Source of the DNA: Streptococcus cristatus
Lineage (GTDB): Bacteria > Bacillota > Bacilli > Lactobacillales > Streptococcaceae
Direction: 5' to 3'
Assembly: GCF_001578775.1 (NCBI RefSeq)
Contig: NZ_KQ969062.1
Location: 1,266,395 to 1,317,282, forward strand
DNA length: 50,888 nucleotides
The notes beneath the pieces were generated by a model, which saw nothing but the letters and a program-made list of their open reading frames with translations, was not told where the DNA came from and searched no databases. Positions 19,866 to 26,958 of the stretch are shown one piece after another (within the stretch, counting starts at the first letter, position 1; every line of letters starts with the position of its first letter). Made by a program: the position numbers and the translations under genes.

Positions 19866-20042
19866 TTAGAATTTTTTACGTTTACGAGCTGCTTCTGATT
19901 TACGTTTACGTTTTACAGAAGGTTTTTCATAGAATTCACGTTTGCGTGTTTCTTGAAGAGTACCAGCTTTAGTAACCGCACGTTTGAAACGACGAAGAGC
20001 ATCGTCAAGAGATTCATTCTTACGTACTACTGTTTTTGACAT
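19866..20042 (-). CDS. rpsU: 30S ribosomal protein S21
   Basis: S21 is a small, very basic protein of the 30S subunit that helps initiation. The 58-residue form starting [14 protein letters not shown] is the correct one. An in-frame upstream ATG at 20066 would add eight residues overlapping the GGGAG ribosome-binding site, so the start at 20042 is preferred. The C-terminus is the usual basic tail ([15 protein letters not shown]). In many bacteria rpsU heads the rpsU-dnaG-rpoD operon; here mscL and a repeat element separate it from dnaG. It has its own strong promoter. Confidence 0.97.
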
Positions 20043-20076
20043 TTTTTTCACTCCCTTCAAGTCCAAAATCTATATA

Positions 20077-20105
20077 ATGATACCATACATAGAAAGTCGT
20101 GTCAA
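20077..20105 (-). promoter_or_regulatory. rpsU promoter
   Basis: A perfect -35 TTGACA (20100-20105) is 17 bases from TATCAT (20077-20082) on the minus strand, 34 bases before the rpsU start. This suits a highly expressed ribosomal gene. Confidence 0.8.
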
Positions 20106-20209
20106 GTATTTTATGTCATTCGTATGTGTCTGGATTTTTGAGGTTTGAGAAACCATATTGCAAACGGAAATACTAAGATATAAGCTTTGCCTAACTTTTG
20201 GGATGCAGG

Positions 20210-20917
20210 TCATTCAAAACGACTGTTTTTTACCTCACAAAGTCTTTCGTTTTTTGCTTCTTTCGAGAGGGAAATATTCTTAATCTTTTCATAGCGTAAG
20301 AAACGTTGGATGAGACGTTGGTCGCTTACATCTGGTTTCAAATCAACCACATAGTCCAATTTGATAAACTTATTGTCAACTGACTGGACCGAGGTCAACT
20401 CAAAGCTTTCGCAGGCTGTTTCAAAGATTGCTTCCAAAAGAACTTCATAGTCTAATTCAGCAGGAATCTGAATTTGAACATAATGTCTGGTTTGGCTGAC
20501 CGAACTAAAGCTCATCTTTTCAAATAGCAACCAAAAGAAGGAAATGAGGAGCGTGAAAAAAACTCCTAGAGCTAAGAAACCCATTCCTATCGTGATCCCA
20601 ATCGCTGTCGCCATGAAGATGGCCAAAAGTTCTTTGGATCCTCCTGCGGCTGATCGGAAACGAATCAAACTGAATGTTCCTGCTACAGCGACACTGGTTC
20701 CCAGATTTCCATTTACCAAGAAAATGATAATGGAGATAATGGCTGGCAAGAGAGACAGTGTGATGACAAACTCCTTGGTGTAAATAGTTTGGTGCTTATA
20801 GACCTTGGCCAAAATGATTCCCAAAATTAAGCCTGTCACGAGGGAGGCTATTAGGGCTAAAGGGTTGACCTTGATTTCAGCCGAAGAATAGATACTGTTA
20901 AATAGTTGTGTAATCAT
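20210..20917 (-). CDS. DUF4956 membrane protein, partner of the VTC polymerase
   Basis: A 235-residue protein with about four membrane segments in its first 140 residues (about 18-40, 48-69, 98-115 and 116-135) and a soluble C-terminal domain. The conserved stretch TFSLIRFRSAAGGSKEL between segments marks the DUF4956 family. Such genes very often accompany a VTC-domain polyphosphate-polymerase-like gene, as here: the VTC gene ends 11 bases upstream on the same strand. The family's biochemical role is unknown to me; a membrane channel or anchor for the VTC product is inference. No clear terminator was found between it and rpsU. Confidence 0.85.
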   Translation of the reverse strand: MITQLFNSIYSSAEIKVNPLALIASLVTGLILGIILAKVYKHQTIYTKEFVITLSLLPAIISIIIFLVNGNLGTSVAVAGTFSLIRFRSAAGGSKELLAIFMATAIGITIGMGFLALGVFFTLLISFFWLLFEKMSFSSVSQTRHYVQIQIPAELDYEVLLEAIFETACESFELTSVQSVDNKFIKLDYVVDLKPDVSDQRLIQRFLRYEKIKNISLSKEAKNERLCEVKNSRFE

Positions 20918-20928
20918 TGTCTCTCTCC

Positions 20929-21660
20929 TTAAACCTTGGCGGCTTGGGGAATCAATTCTTTAGATTTTAGGTAGGCTTTCCCGTATTTTGAGAAGGACTG
21001 ATCTTCAAGGCCGTATTTATTCAAGATAGCAGACATCCACTCAGGATATTCCCCTGGAACCTTGATTTCCATAATCACCATATCGTCTTCCAAGAGAGGA
21101 TAGCCGTGGCGTCCTGAAGTCAAGTCTACATCATAATCACGGAAGCGGATATTGGAATCAACCGTCACACGAACTTTTTTGTCCTCTGAGCCTTTCATCG
21201 AGTAACGGTCATAGCTAATCACCATTTTCGGTTTTAAGCCTGCATAACGCTCCTGCAACAGCTCCACTTCTGTCTTGACCCGCTCATCAGAAATAGTCTG
21301 GTCTGCAAGTCCTTTCTCAATATAATTAACGACCGAAGTAAGATTTGAAACTAGTCGATACTTGAAGCCAACGTCCTCCGACTTTTTCTTGATTTCCAAA
21401 AATACCTGACTATCCTTTGTTGGCTCCGCTGCATAAGTCCGCATCCGTAACTTTTCACGACCACCTCTTCTAGCAATCGAATCTTGGATCATTTGAAAAT
21501 CATCATTGTCAAAATAGACATTTGAAATGGTCGAAGTTGCGTAATCATCTGGAATGAGGTAAGCATGCATTTCAGCTTCTAAGCGAGCCAAGGTCGCACG
21601 CTCTAAGATGTATTTTGTTTCAACACGTTGGAAGTTCGTTTGGATTTGTTTTTGTTTCAT
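20929..21660 (-). CDS. VTC-domain protein (polyphosphate-polymerase-like)
   Basis: A 243-residue protein made only of a VTC domain, the tunnel-shaped fold of the yeast vacuolar polyphosphate polymerase Vtc4, which belongs to the triphosphate tunnel metalloenzyme superfamily. Alternating charged residues that line the tunnel are visible: RVETKY (Glu14, Lys16), KLRMRTY (Lys70, Arg72, Arg74), FLEIKKK (Glu89 to Lys93) and late acidic pairs such as VIMEIK. Polyphosphate synthesis from ATP is a reasonable inference but has not been shown for this bacterial subgroup. It is followed by DUF4956. Its promoter and leader carry three BlaI/CopY-type operators (21679-21804), pointing to control by the repressor at 23489. 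Confidence 0.85.
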   Translation of the reverse strand: MKQKQIQTNFQRVETKYILERATLARLEAEMHAYLIPDDYATSTISNVYFDNDDFQMIQDSIARRGGREKLRMRTYAAEPTKDSQVFLEIKKKSEDVGFKYRLVSNLTSVVNYIEKGLADQTISDERVKTEVELLQERYAGLKPKMVISYDRYSMKGSEDKKVRVTVDSNIRFRDYDVDLTSGRHGYPLLEDDMVIMEIKVPGEYPEWMSAILNKYGLEDQSFSKYGKAYLKSKELIPQAAKV

Positions 21661-21678
21661 TTGTATTCTCCTTTTATT

Positions 21679-21690
21679 CTACAAATGTAG
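21679..21690. promoter_or_regulatory. BlaI/CopY-type operator 1, next to the VTC ribosome-binding site
   Basis: CTACAAATGTAG is a perfect palindrome matching the TACAnnTGTA core recognised by the BlaI/MecI/CopY repressors. It lies in the leader just upstream of the AGGAG ribosome-binding site. Confidence 0.7.
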
Positions 21691-21766
21691 TTTTTGGTTT
21701 TAAAAGAAAGAGAGCCCTTGCTCTACTACTCTCATACTTTCCGGACAGTATTTTAAAAGCTTCATT

Positions 21767-21778
21767 CTACATTTGTAG
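21767..21778. promoter_or_regulatory. BlaI/CopY-type operator 2, downstream of the VTC start point
   Basis: CTACATTTGTAG is a perfect palindrome of the same class. It starts 26 bases from operator 3, measured start to start. On the minus strand all three operators are followed by AAT. Confidence 0.7.
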
Positions 21779-21789
21779 TTTACGCTTAA

Positions 21790-21818
21790 ATTCTACACTT
21801 GTAGTTTTAAAAAGTCAA
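21790..21818 (-). promoter_or_regulatory. VTC-DUF4956 promoter
   Basis: On the minus strand TTGACT (21813-21818) and TAGAAT (21790-21795) are 17 bases apart. Operator 3 covers the end of the spacer and part of the -10 box, so a bound repressor would exclude RNA polymerase. The same hexamers and spacing occur at the BlaI-like gene. Confidence 0.8.
21793..21804. promoter_or_regulatory. BlaI/CopY-type operator 3, overlapping the VTC -10 box
   Basis: CTACACTTGTAG has perfect symmetry outside its two central bases. It overlaps the -10 hexamer of the VTC promoter and is the most likely primary repression site. Confidence 0.75.
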
Positions 21819-21908
21819 GAGGAAAATTACTAAAATTTAAAAAAACTTTAAAATTAACCTCAATTTATAAGTTGAAGACTGGATTCTACCAAAAATAAAG
21901 ATAAAGAA

Positions 21909-21954
21909 ATTCTACCAATCGCTGCTTCTATCAAGAAACTTTGATTGGTAGAAT
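21909..21954 (-). terminator. Terminator after the M56 protease gene
   Basis: A perfect 12-base stem (ATTCTACCAATC / GATTGGTAGAAT) has a 22-base loop, eight bases after the M56 stop codon. T-rich DNA follows on the minus strand. It separates the repressor-protease operon from the VTC promoter. Confidence 0.75.
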
Positions 21955-21961
21955 CTTTTAT

Positions 21962-23473
21962 CTAATCGTCATCATCATCGTCGTCATCGTCTTTGTCTTT
22001 GTCATCATCACGATCTTTATCCTTACTCTTTGAGGAGCTAGTTTGAGAAGGAGGTTGGACAGGTGCTGTACTAGTGTTTGTATTTGAATTTGTCACAGTA
22101 TTGGTCGCAGGAGGCGGAGAGCTAACACTTCCCGTCTGACCCGCATTCCCATTCCCACTTCCACTATCAGCTGGAGTCGCTGCAGAAGACGATGATGGCG
22201 GAACTTCTTTTTCAACTGTTACTGTCCTTTCGACAATGGTATTCTGCTTGGATTGGACGACTTTTCCAGTCTTGGCATTGACAAGCATCTCATGAGCCGT
22301 CTGTCCATGTGAAAAGAGAATCTTATAATTGCCTTTCTCACGTAAAATCTGCACATCCTTAACGTCCTTTTCAGCCAAAGAAAGTTCTTTCAAAACTGTT
22401 TCTAAGGCCTGACGCGGACTAAGTCCTTCCGTTTTCTTAGACTCTAAGACAAGTTTACTATCTTGTGCGACAGGATTTTCTAAGGCAAAGACCGAGCTAG
22501 TCAAGAGCAAAAGTAGAGGAACTACTACTACAAAAGAAGCAGACAGAAACTTTTTCGGCAGGCGGCTGTCCATGATACCAATAATCCGTCGCTTAAGATT
22601 AAACTTATCAGAGTAAAAACAAGTTGTCAAAGCAATCGGAGTCTTCTTACTACGGTCAATCATTGTCAGAATGGTTTCACCATAAAAAGTTCGATAAGCT
22701 GTATCTTTTCTACTCAAAACATCGTAGTCGCAGTACATTTCTCCTGCTTCCTGAGTTTCCCGACAAGCAAAACGAACCACTGGATTAAACCAATGCAGGC
22801 TCTTGGCGAAAATTGCAAAAAGATTAATCAAGACATCATAGTGCTGATAATGGGTCAACTCATGCTGGAAAATCAGCTGCAGCTCCTCCTCCGTATAGTC
22901 CAGCTCCGGTAGCACAATCAAAACATCCCTGAAACCGAGCAACATTGGACTCTGTGTCATAGGGTAGTGAAGCAGGCGAATCTTGCTTTTAATGCCCATC
23001 TTTTCTTTGATCAAATGCAACTGGAACAAAGTCTCTTCGTCCTCAACCTCTGTCCCCCAACGTTGCAACATCTTTTTGAAACGGATATAAGAATAGGCAT
23101 ATTTGCCTAGATTAAATGCACAACCAAGCAGCCAAATGGTAAAGAATATTTCAAACCAAGGTAGACCTAGAAAAGCCTCCCAGAGATTGGCCTGGCTAGC
23201 TTTTTCAGCTACTTGAGAAACAGCTTGCCCTCCACTTGTCTGGCCAGCTCTAACAGCTGTCTGAATAGTCGCCCCAGTACTCAGCCGAATCAAACCAGAG
23301 CCAAACTGAGGACGGAATGGGAATAAAAAACTCAGCAAGATTAAAAACCAGATAACATACTTGACCTTGACTGAAATCTTGGTCTTGAGGGCTACAAAAA
23401 GAAGGCTCAAAAACAGAACCAAGATCGAGGTTGAGAAACTGGTTAAGAGGAAAGACAAAAGGAACTGTTTCAT
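21962..23473 (-). CDS. BlaR1-like M56 membrane metalloprotease with PepSY-like domain and poly-Asp tail
   Basis: A 503-residue membrane protein with BlaR1/MecR1 topology. Helices lie at about residues 4-30, 37-55 and 105-125, then a cytoplasmic zinc protease with HELTH at 204-208 and a downstream ETQEAGEMYCD acidic region, then a fourth helix at about 312-330. The outward C-terminal part differs from BlaR1: there is no penicillin-binding domain. It has a PepSY-like segment (about 345-410, SPRQALETVLKEL to VNAKTGKVV), a Ser/Thr/Pro/Asn-rich linker, and an Asp/Lys tail ending in nine Asp. It follows the BlaI-like gene by 15 bases. By analogy it would sense an outside signal and trigger loss of the repressor. 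A cation signal is my inference from the Asp tail. Confidence 0.85.
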   Translation of the reverse strand: MKQFLLSFLLTSFSTSILVLFLSLLFVALKTKISVKVKYVIWFLILLSFLFPFRPQFGSGLIRLSTGATIQTAVRAGQTSGGQAVSQVAEKASQANLWEAFLGLPWFEIFFTIWLLGCAFNLGKYAYSYIRFKKMLQRWGTEVEDEETLFQLHLIKEKMGIKSKIRLLHYPMTQSPMLLGFRDVLIVLPELDYTEEELQLIFQHELTHYQHYDVLINLFAIFAKSLHWFNPVVRFACRETQEAGEMYCDYDVLSRKDTAYRTFYGETILTMIDRSKKTPIALTTCFYSDKFNLKRRIIGIMDSRLPKKFLSASFVVVVPLLLLLTSSVFALENPVAQDSKLVLESKKTEGLSPRQALETVLKELSLAEKDVKDVQILREKGNYKILFSHGQTAHEMLVNAKTGKVVQSKQNTIVERTVTVEKEVPPSSSSAATPADSGSGNGNAGQTGSVSSPPPATNTVTNSNTNTSTAPVQPPSQTSSSKSKDKDRDDDKDKDDDDDDDDD

Positions 23474-23488
23474 GGATACTACCTCATC

Positions 23489-23866
23489 TTACTCTTTCTG
23501 ATTCAGTAAATTACGCAGCTCATCCAGTTCATTTTCTGAAAAAGAATTAGATGAAAAGAGAGTCTTGACAAAGCCTCCCATGGAATGTCCGCTATAGCGC
23601 TTCAAAAAGTCTGACGTCTCTACTTCTAAATATTCCTCTTCCGAAATCAAGGCCGTATACTGCCTTTCACGTCCCTTGCGAACACTTTCTAAAAAGCCCT
23701 TTTCCGTCAAGCGAGCTAAGACTGTCAACAAAGTCTGAGGCTTCCAATGGTTATCTTCACCCAGCTTTTCCATGATTTGAGCAGAGGTCGTTGGATTTGG
23801 CAGGTGCCAAATAATCTTTAAAATGGCAAATTCACCATCTGGTAAACGTTTAATTGAATGATTCAT
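23489..23866 (-). CDS. BlaI/MecI/CopY-family transcriptional repressor
   Basis: A 125-residue repressor. The winged helix-turn-helix spans about residues 8-75, with typical family features: LPDGEFAILKIIW near the start, WKPQTLLTVLARLTEKGFL in the recognition region, then GRERQYTALISEEEY. The C-terminal helices should dimerise. A longer frame begins at 23932, but that ATG lies inside the promoter's -35 region, so the start at 23866 with AAAGGA upstream is chosen. The gene is followed by the M56 protease, the usual BlaI-BlaR1 pairing. Its promoter carries a GACATGTGTA site, and the neighbouring VTC promoter/leader carries three related sites, so autoregulation and control of the VTC genes are likely. 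Confidence 0.88.
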   Translation of the reverse strand: MNHSIKRLPDGEFAILKIIWHLPNPTTSAQIMEKLGEDNHWKPQTLLTVLARLTEKGFLESVRKGRERQYTALISEEEYLEVETSDFLKRYSGHSMGGFVKTLFSSNSFSENELDELRNLLNQKE

Positions 23867-23903
23867 TACATTTCCATCCTTTCTAAAGTCTTCTTCTGAT
23901 TTT

Positions 23904-23932
23904 ATTCTACACATGTCTAATAAAAAAGTCAA
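23904..23932 (-). promoter_or_regulatory. Promoter and operator of the BlaI-like gene
   Basis: TTGACT (23927-23932) and TAGAAT (23904-23909) are spaced by 17 bases on the minus strand. The operator core GACATGTGTA (23908-23917) overlaps the -10 box. The architecture is the same as at the VTC promoter. Confidence 0.8.
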
Positions 23933-23945
23933 TCATTGTGTAAAA

Positions 23946-23977
23946 AAAGAGCTGGGAATCACTATTTCCCGCTCTTT
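23946..23977 (-). terminator. Terminator of the DUF1304 gene
   Basis: The stem AAAGAGC-GGGAA pairs with TTCCC-A-GCTCTTT across a short loop on the minus strand, followed by seven T. It begins directly at the stop codon of the DUF1304 gene, separating that gene from the repressor operon. Confidence 0.85.
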
Positions 23978-24334
23978 CTAGAAAAATAAACTCAACAAAG
24001 TCAACATTGCTAGTCCGCCCTGCTTGAACAAAATTTTCGGATCGCTAGTCACTGCACCGTAAGCAGCTACCAAGATGATATAAACCATAAAAATCCCCAG
24101 CCAAACTGGACTAGGCTGCACAAAAGCCGCAATCAAGACCAAAACAGCTATCAGCCCGTTGTAAACTCCTTGGTTTTTGAAAAGTGTATTGACCGACTGC
24201 TGCTCCAACTCCTCTTGAGGCATACCAAAGACCCGTGCTGTCGTAGCTGAGGTCGTTGCGATGGTCTCCAGGTACATAATATAGAAAAATTCCAAGGCAA
24301 CCAAGCTTGCCAAAATCAGTGTAAAAACAGACAT
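23978..24334 (-). CDS. DUF1304 small membrane protein
   Basis: A 118-residue protein with about four hydrophobic helices: an N-terminal one at about 2-25 (SVFTLILASLVALEFFYIMYL), then about 50-70, 75-95 and 100-118. It matches the DUF1304 family of small integral membrane proteins, whose function is unknown to me. The conserved pattern includes VFGMPQEELEQQSVNTLFKNQGVYNG in its early part. The start at 24334 has a strong AAGGAG at the right distance; an upstream ATG at 24385 in the same frame lacks one. A terminator isolates it from the BlaI-like operon, so its position there may be incidental. Confidence 0.75.
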   Translation of the reverse strand: MSVFTLILASLVALEFFYIMYLETIATTSATTARVFGMPQEELEQQSVNTLFKNQGVYNGLIAVLVLIAAFVQPSPVWLGIFMVYIILVAAYGAVTSDPKILFKQGGLAMLTLLSLFF

Positions 24335-24482
24335 TTTCTTCTCCTTATAGTAATTTATGATGAAAAAAAGTATAACATATAGCAAGAAAAAGCGCTAAAA
24401 TTTAGTTCCAATAAAATGGACAAAGTCTATTAAAATGTTTTATGATACCTTTTTAAAATAGGCGTAGCAGAAATGAGCATTT

Positions 24483-24503
24483 TCTGATCAGACGTGATAC
24501 AAT
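24483..24503 (+). promoter_or_regulatory. Candidate promoter and palindrome before the Har-like gene
   Basis: An extended -10 (TGATACAAT, -10 hexamer 24498-24503) lacks a good -35. A perfect ten-base palindrome TCTGATCAGA (24483-24492) occupies the spacer. This layout fits a regulator-controlled promoter, possibly oxidant-responsive; no regulator gene is adjacent. Confidence 0.45.
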
Positions 24504-24527
24504 CTTTTTGAAAAATGGAGGTAAATT

Positions 24528-25844
24528 ATGTTAACCTATGATTTAATTGTCATCGGCTTTGGTAAGGCCGGTAAAACATTGGCAGCCAAAATGGCGGCCC
24601 AAGGAAAAAAAGTTGCTTTGATTGAGCGAAGCAAGGCTATGTACGGGGGAACCTGTATCAATATCGCCTGCATCCCAACCAAGACCCTGCTCGTCGCAGC
24701 TGAAAAAGGTCTGGCTTTTGACCAAGTAATGGCTGAGAAGAATGCTGTAATCAGCCGTCTCAACGGGAAGAACTACGCAGCAATCAGTGGCGCTGGTGTC
24801 GTCATCATCGATGCGGAAGCTCATTTCCTTTCAAACAAAGTCATCGAAATCACAGCTGGCGATGAGAAAGAGGAATTGACGGCTGAAACTATTGTTATCA
24901 ATACCGGTGCCGTTTCCAATGTCCTGCCAATTCCAGGACTGACTGAAACCGAGCATGTCTATGACTCAACTGGCATCCAAAATTTGAAGGAACTTCCTAA
25001 ACGTTTAGGAGTTCTGGGTGGCGGTAACATCGGCCTAGAATTTGCTGGACTCTACAACAAATTAGGCAGTCAAGTAACTGTACTGGATGCTGCACCTGTC
25101 TTTCTCCCTCGAGTAGAGCCTTCTATCGCTGCTCTGGCTAAGCAATATATGGAAGAAGACGGAATCCAGCTCCTGCAAAATGTGCAAACCAAGCAAATTA
25201 AAAATGATGGTGATGAAGTTGTGGTTGTGACAGAAGATGGAGAATTCCGCTTTGACGCTCTGCTCTATGCTACTGGTCGCAAGCCTAATGTTGAACCACT
25301 GAAGTTGGAAAATACAGATATCGAGCTGACAGAGCGCGGAGCTATCAAGGTTGATAAACACTTGGAAACATCTGTACCTGGTGTATTTGCAGCGGGCGAT
25401 GTCAATGGCGGTCTGCAGTTTACTTATATCTCATTGGATGACTTCCGTATCCTTTATAGCTATCTGGCTGGCGACGGCAGCTACACACTGGAAGATCGTA
25501 AGAACGTCCCTACCAGCATGTTCATCACACCGCCTTTGGCTCAAATCGGATTGACTGAAAAGGAAGCCCAAGATCAAGGATTGCCGATTGCAGTTAAGGA
25601 GATTCCAGTCGCAGCTATGCCTCGCGGACATGTCAATGCTGACTTACGCGGTGCCTTCAAAGCTGTTGTCAACACCGAAACCAAGGAAATCGTCGGAGCA
25701 ACAATCTTCTCAGCAGGGGCTCAGGAAATTATCAATATCCTAACTGTAGCCATGGATAATAAGATTCCTTATACCTACTTGAGCAAGCAAATCTTCACTC
25801 ATCCGACTTTGGCTGAAAACCTCAATGATTTATTTGCTATCTAA
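24528..25844 (+). CDS. RclA/Har-like flavin disulfide reductase (likely hypothiocyanous acid reductase)
   Basis: A 438-residue class I pyridine nucleotide-disulfide oxidoreductase. The FAD motif is GFGKAGKTLA at residues 10-19. The redox pair Cys43/Cys48 is in GGTCINIACIPTK, the NAD(P)H motif GGGNIGLEF is in the middle, and the C-terminal His425 lies in IFTHPTLAENLNDLF. The YGGTCIN-xx-CIPTK context and the FTYISLDDFRI stretch match E. coli RclA and the streptococcal enzyme Har. Har reduces hypothiocyanous acid, the oxidant made by lactoperoxidase in saliva. That function suits an oral streptococcus and is inferred by similarity. It has a GGAGG ribosome-binding site and its own terminator. Confidence 0.85.
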   Translation: MLTYDLIVIGFGKAGKTLAAKMAAQGKKVALIERSKAMYGGTCINIACIPTKTLLVAAEKGLAFDQVMAEKNAVISRLNGKNYAAISGAGVVIIDAEAHFLSNKVIEITAGDEKEELTAETIVINTGAVSNVLPIPGLTETEHVYDSTGIQNLKELPKRLGVLGGGNIGLEFAGLYNKLGSQVTVLDAAPVFLPRVEPSIAALAKQYMEEDGIQLLQNVQTKQIKNDGDEVVVVTEDGEFRFDALLYATGRKPNVEPLKLENTDIELTERGAIKVDKHLETSVPGVFAAGDVNGGLQFTYISLDDFRILYSYLAGDGSYTLEDRKNVPTSMFITPPLAQIGLTEKEAQDQGLPIAVKEIPVAAMPRGHVNADLRGAFKAVVNTETKEIVGATIFSAGAQEIINILTVAMDNKIPYTYLSKQIFTHPTLAENLNDLFAI

Positions 25845-25847
25845 TTT

Positions 25848-25868
25848 AAAGCCCCTAATGGGGCTTTT
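25848..25868 (+). terminator. Terminator after the Har-like gene
   Basis: The stem AAAGCCCC / GGGGCTTT has loop TAAT and is followed by a short T-run. It starts three bases after the stop codon. Confidence 0.9.
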
Positions 25869-25954
25869 ACAATCCCTACAAAAATTTAACTACATTTCAA
25901 CCTCTTTTTGTGGTACAATAATGCTAGTTTATTTTAAAAAGATTGAGGAAAATT

Positions 25955-26923
25955 ATGTCTGAACTGTATGATATTACGATTGTCGGCGGCGGTCCAGTTG
26001 GCTTATTCGCTGCATTTTACGCTCATTTGCGCCAAGCCAAGGTTAAAATCATTGATTCTCTGCCTCAGCTGGGCGGTCAGCCAGCCATTCTCTATCCAGA
26101 AAAGAAGATTCTGGATGTGCCTGGCTTTACTAATTTGACTGGCGAAGAGTTGACTCAGCGTCTGATTGAGCAGCTGGAGACTTTCCAGACTGAAATTTGC
26201 CTCAACGAAACGGTTCTGGATATCGTTAAATCTGATGATGGCTTCATCATCACGACTTCTCAAGCCCAGCATCAGACCAAAACCATTATCATCGCCATGG
26301 GAGGTGGCGCCTTCAAACCGAGAGCTTTGGAGCTAGATGATGCTGAAGCCTACAGCAACCTCCACTATCACGTTTCAAACATCAGCCAGTACGCTGGTAA
26401 AAAAGTTGTTGTTCTGGGAGGCGGCGACTCGGCTGTTGACTGGGCGCTAGCTTTTGAAAAGATTGCGGAAACCAGTCTGGTTCATCGTCGGGACAACTTC
26501 CGGGCTTTAGAACATAGTGTGGAAGAACTCAAGGCTTCTAGTGTTGAAATTAAGACACCCTTTGTACCTCATCGATTAATCGGCGAAAATGGCAAGATTA
26601 CCCACTTGGAAATCAGCCAAGTCAAGGGAGAGGATAGTCAGCTTTTGCCTCTGGATCATCTCTTTGTCAACTACGGTTTTAAATCCTCTGTCGGCAATCT
26701 CAAAGATTGGGGCTTGGAGCTTAACCGTCACAAGATTTTGGTCAATAGCAAGCAAGAAACTTCCGTGCCAGGTATCTATGCAGCTGGAGACTGCTGTAGC
26801 TACGAGGGGAAGATTGATCTGATTGCCACTGGGCTGGGTGAGGCACCTACTGCTGTCAACAATGCCATTAACCATATCTATCCTGAGCAAAAAGTCCAAC
26901 CCAAACATTCTACAAGCCTATAA
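25955..26923 (+). CDS. Ferredoxin/flavodoxin-NADP+ reductase (thioredoxin-reductase-like)
   Basis: A 322-residue flavoprotein with two Rossmann motifs, GGGPVGLFAA at residues 11-20 for FAD and VVVLGGGDSAVDWAL for NADPH. It lacks the CxxC pair of true thioredoxin reductase in the central domain, which places it with YumC-type ferredoxin-NADP reductases. The start at 25955 follows GAGGAAAATT; an ATG at 25943 in the same frame has no suitable ribosome-binding site and is rejected. It probably passes electrons from NADPH to ferredoxin or flavodoxin. It converges on whiA, and a shared stem-loop separates them. Confidence 0.87.
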   Translation: MSELYDITIVGGGPVGLFAAFYAHLRQAKVKIIDSLPQLGGQPAILYPEKKILDVPGFTNLTGEELTQRLIEQLETFQTEICLNETVLDIVKSDDGFIITTSQAQHQTKTIIIAMGGGAFKPRALELDDAEAYSNLHYHVSNISQYAGKKVVVLGGGDSAVDWALAFEKIAETSLVHRRDNFRALEHSVEELKASSVEIKTPFVPHRLIGENGKITHLEISQVKGEDSQLLPLDHLFVNYGFKSSVGNLKDWGLELNRHKILVNSKQETSVPGIYAAGDCCSYEGKIDLIATGLGEAPTAVNNAINHIYPEQKVQPKHSTSL

Positions 26924-26929
26924 AAAAAC

Positions 26930-26958
26930 AGCTGCCGAGCTTAAGCTCAGCAGCTTTT
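26930..26958. terminator. Shared terminator between the reductase gene and whiA
   Basis: The stem-loop has arms AGCTGC / GCAGCT and GAGCTT / AAGCTC with single mismatches. An A-run lies on the left and a T-run on the right. It overlaps the whiA stop codon, so it can stop transcription from both sides. Confidence 0.85.

Noticed and set aside
19664..19972. 102-codon plus-strand frame across the intergenic repeat and rpsU
   Set aside because: It runs through hairpin DNA and antisense to rpsU with no family resemblance. The region is better explained as a non-coding repeat.
23867..23932. Longer N-terminus for the BlaI-like repressor
   Set aside because: Its ATG lies in the -35 box, upstream of the transcription start, so it cannot be translated from that promoter.
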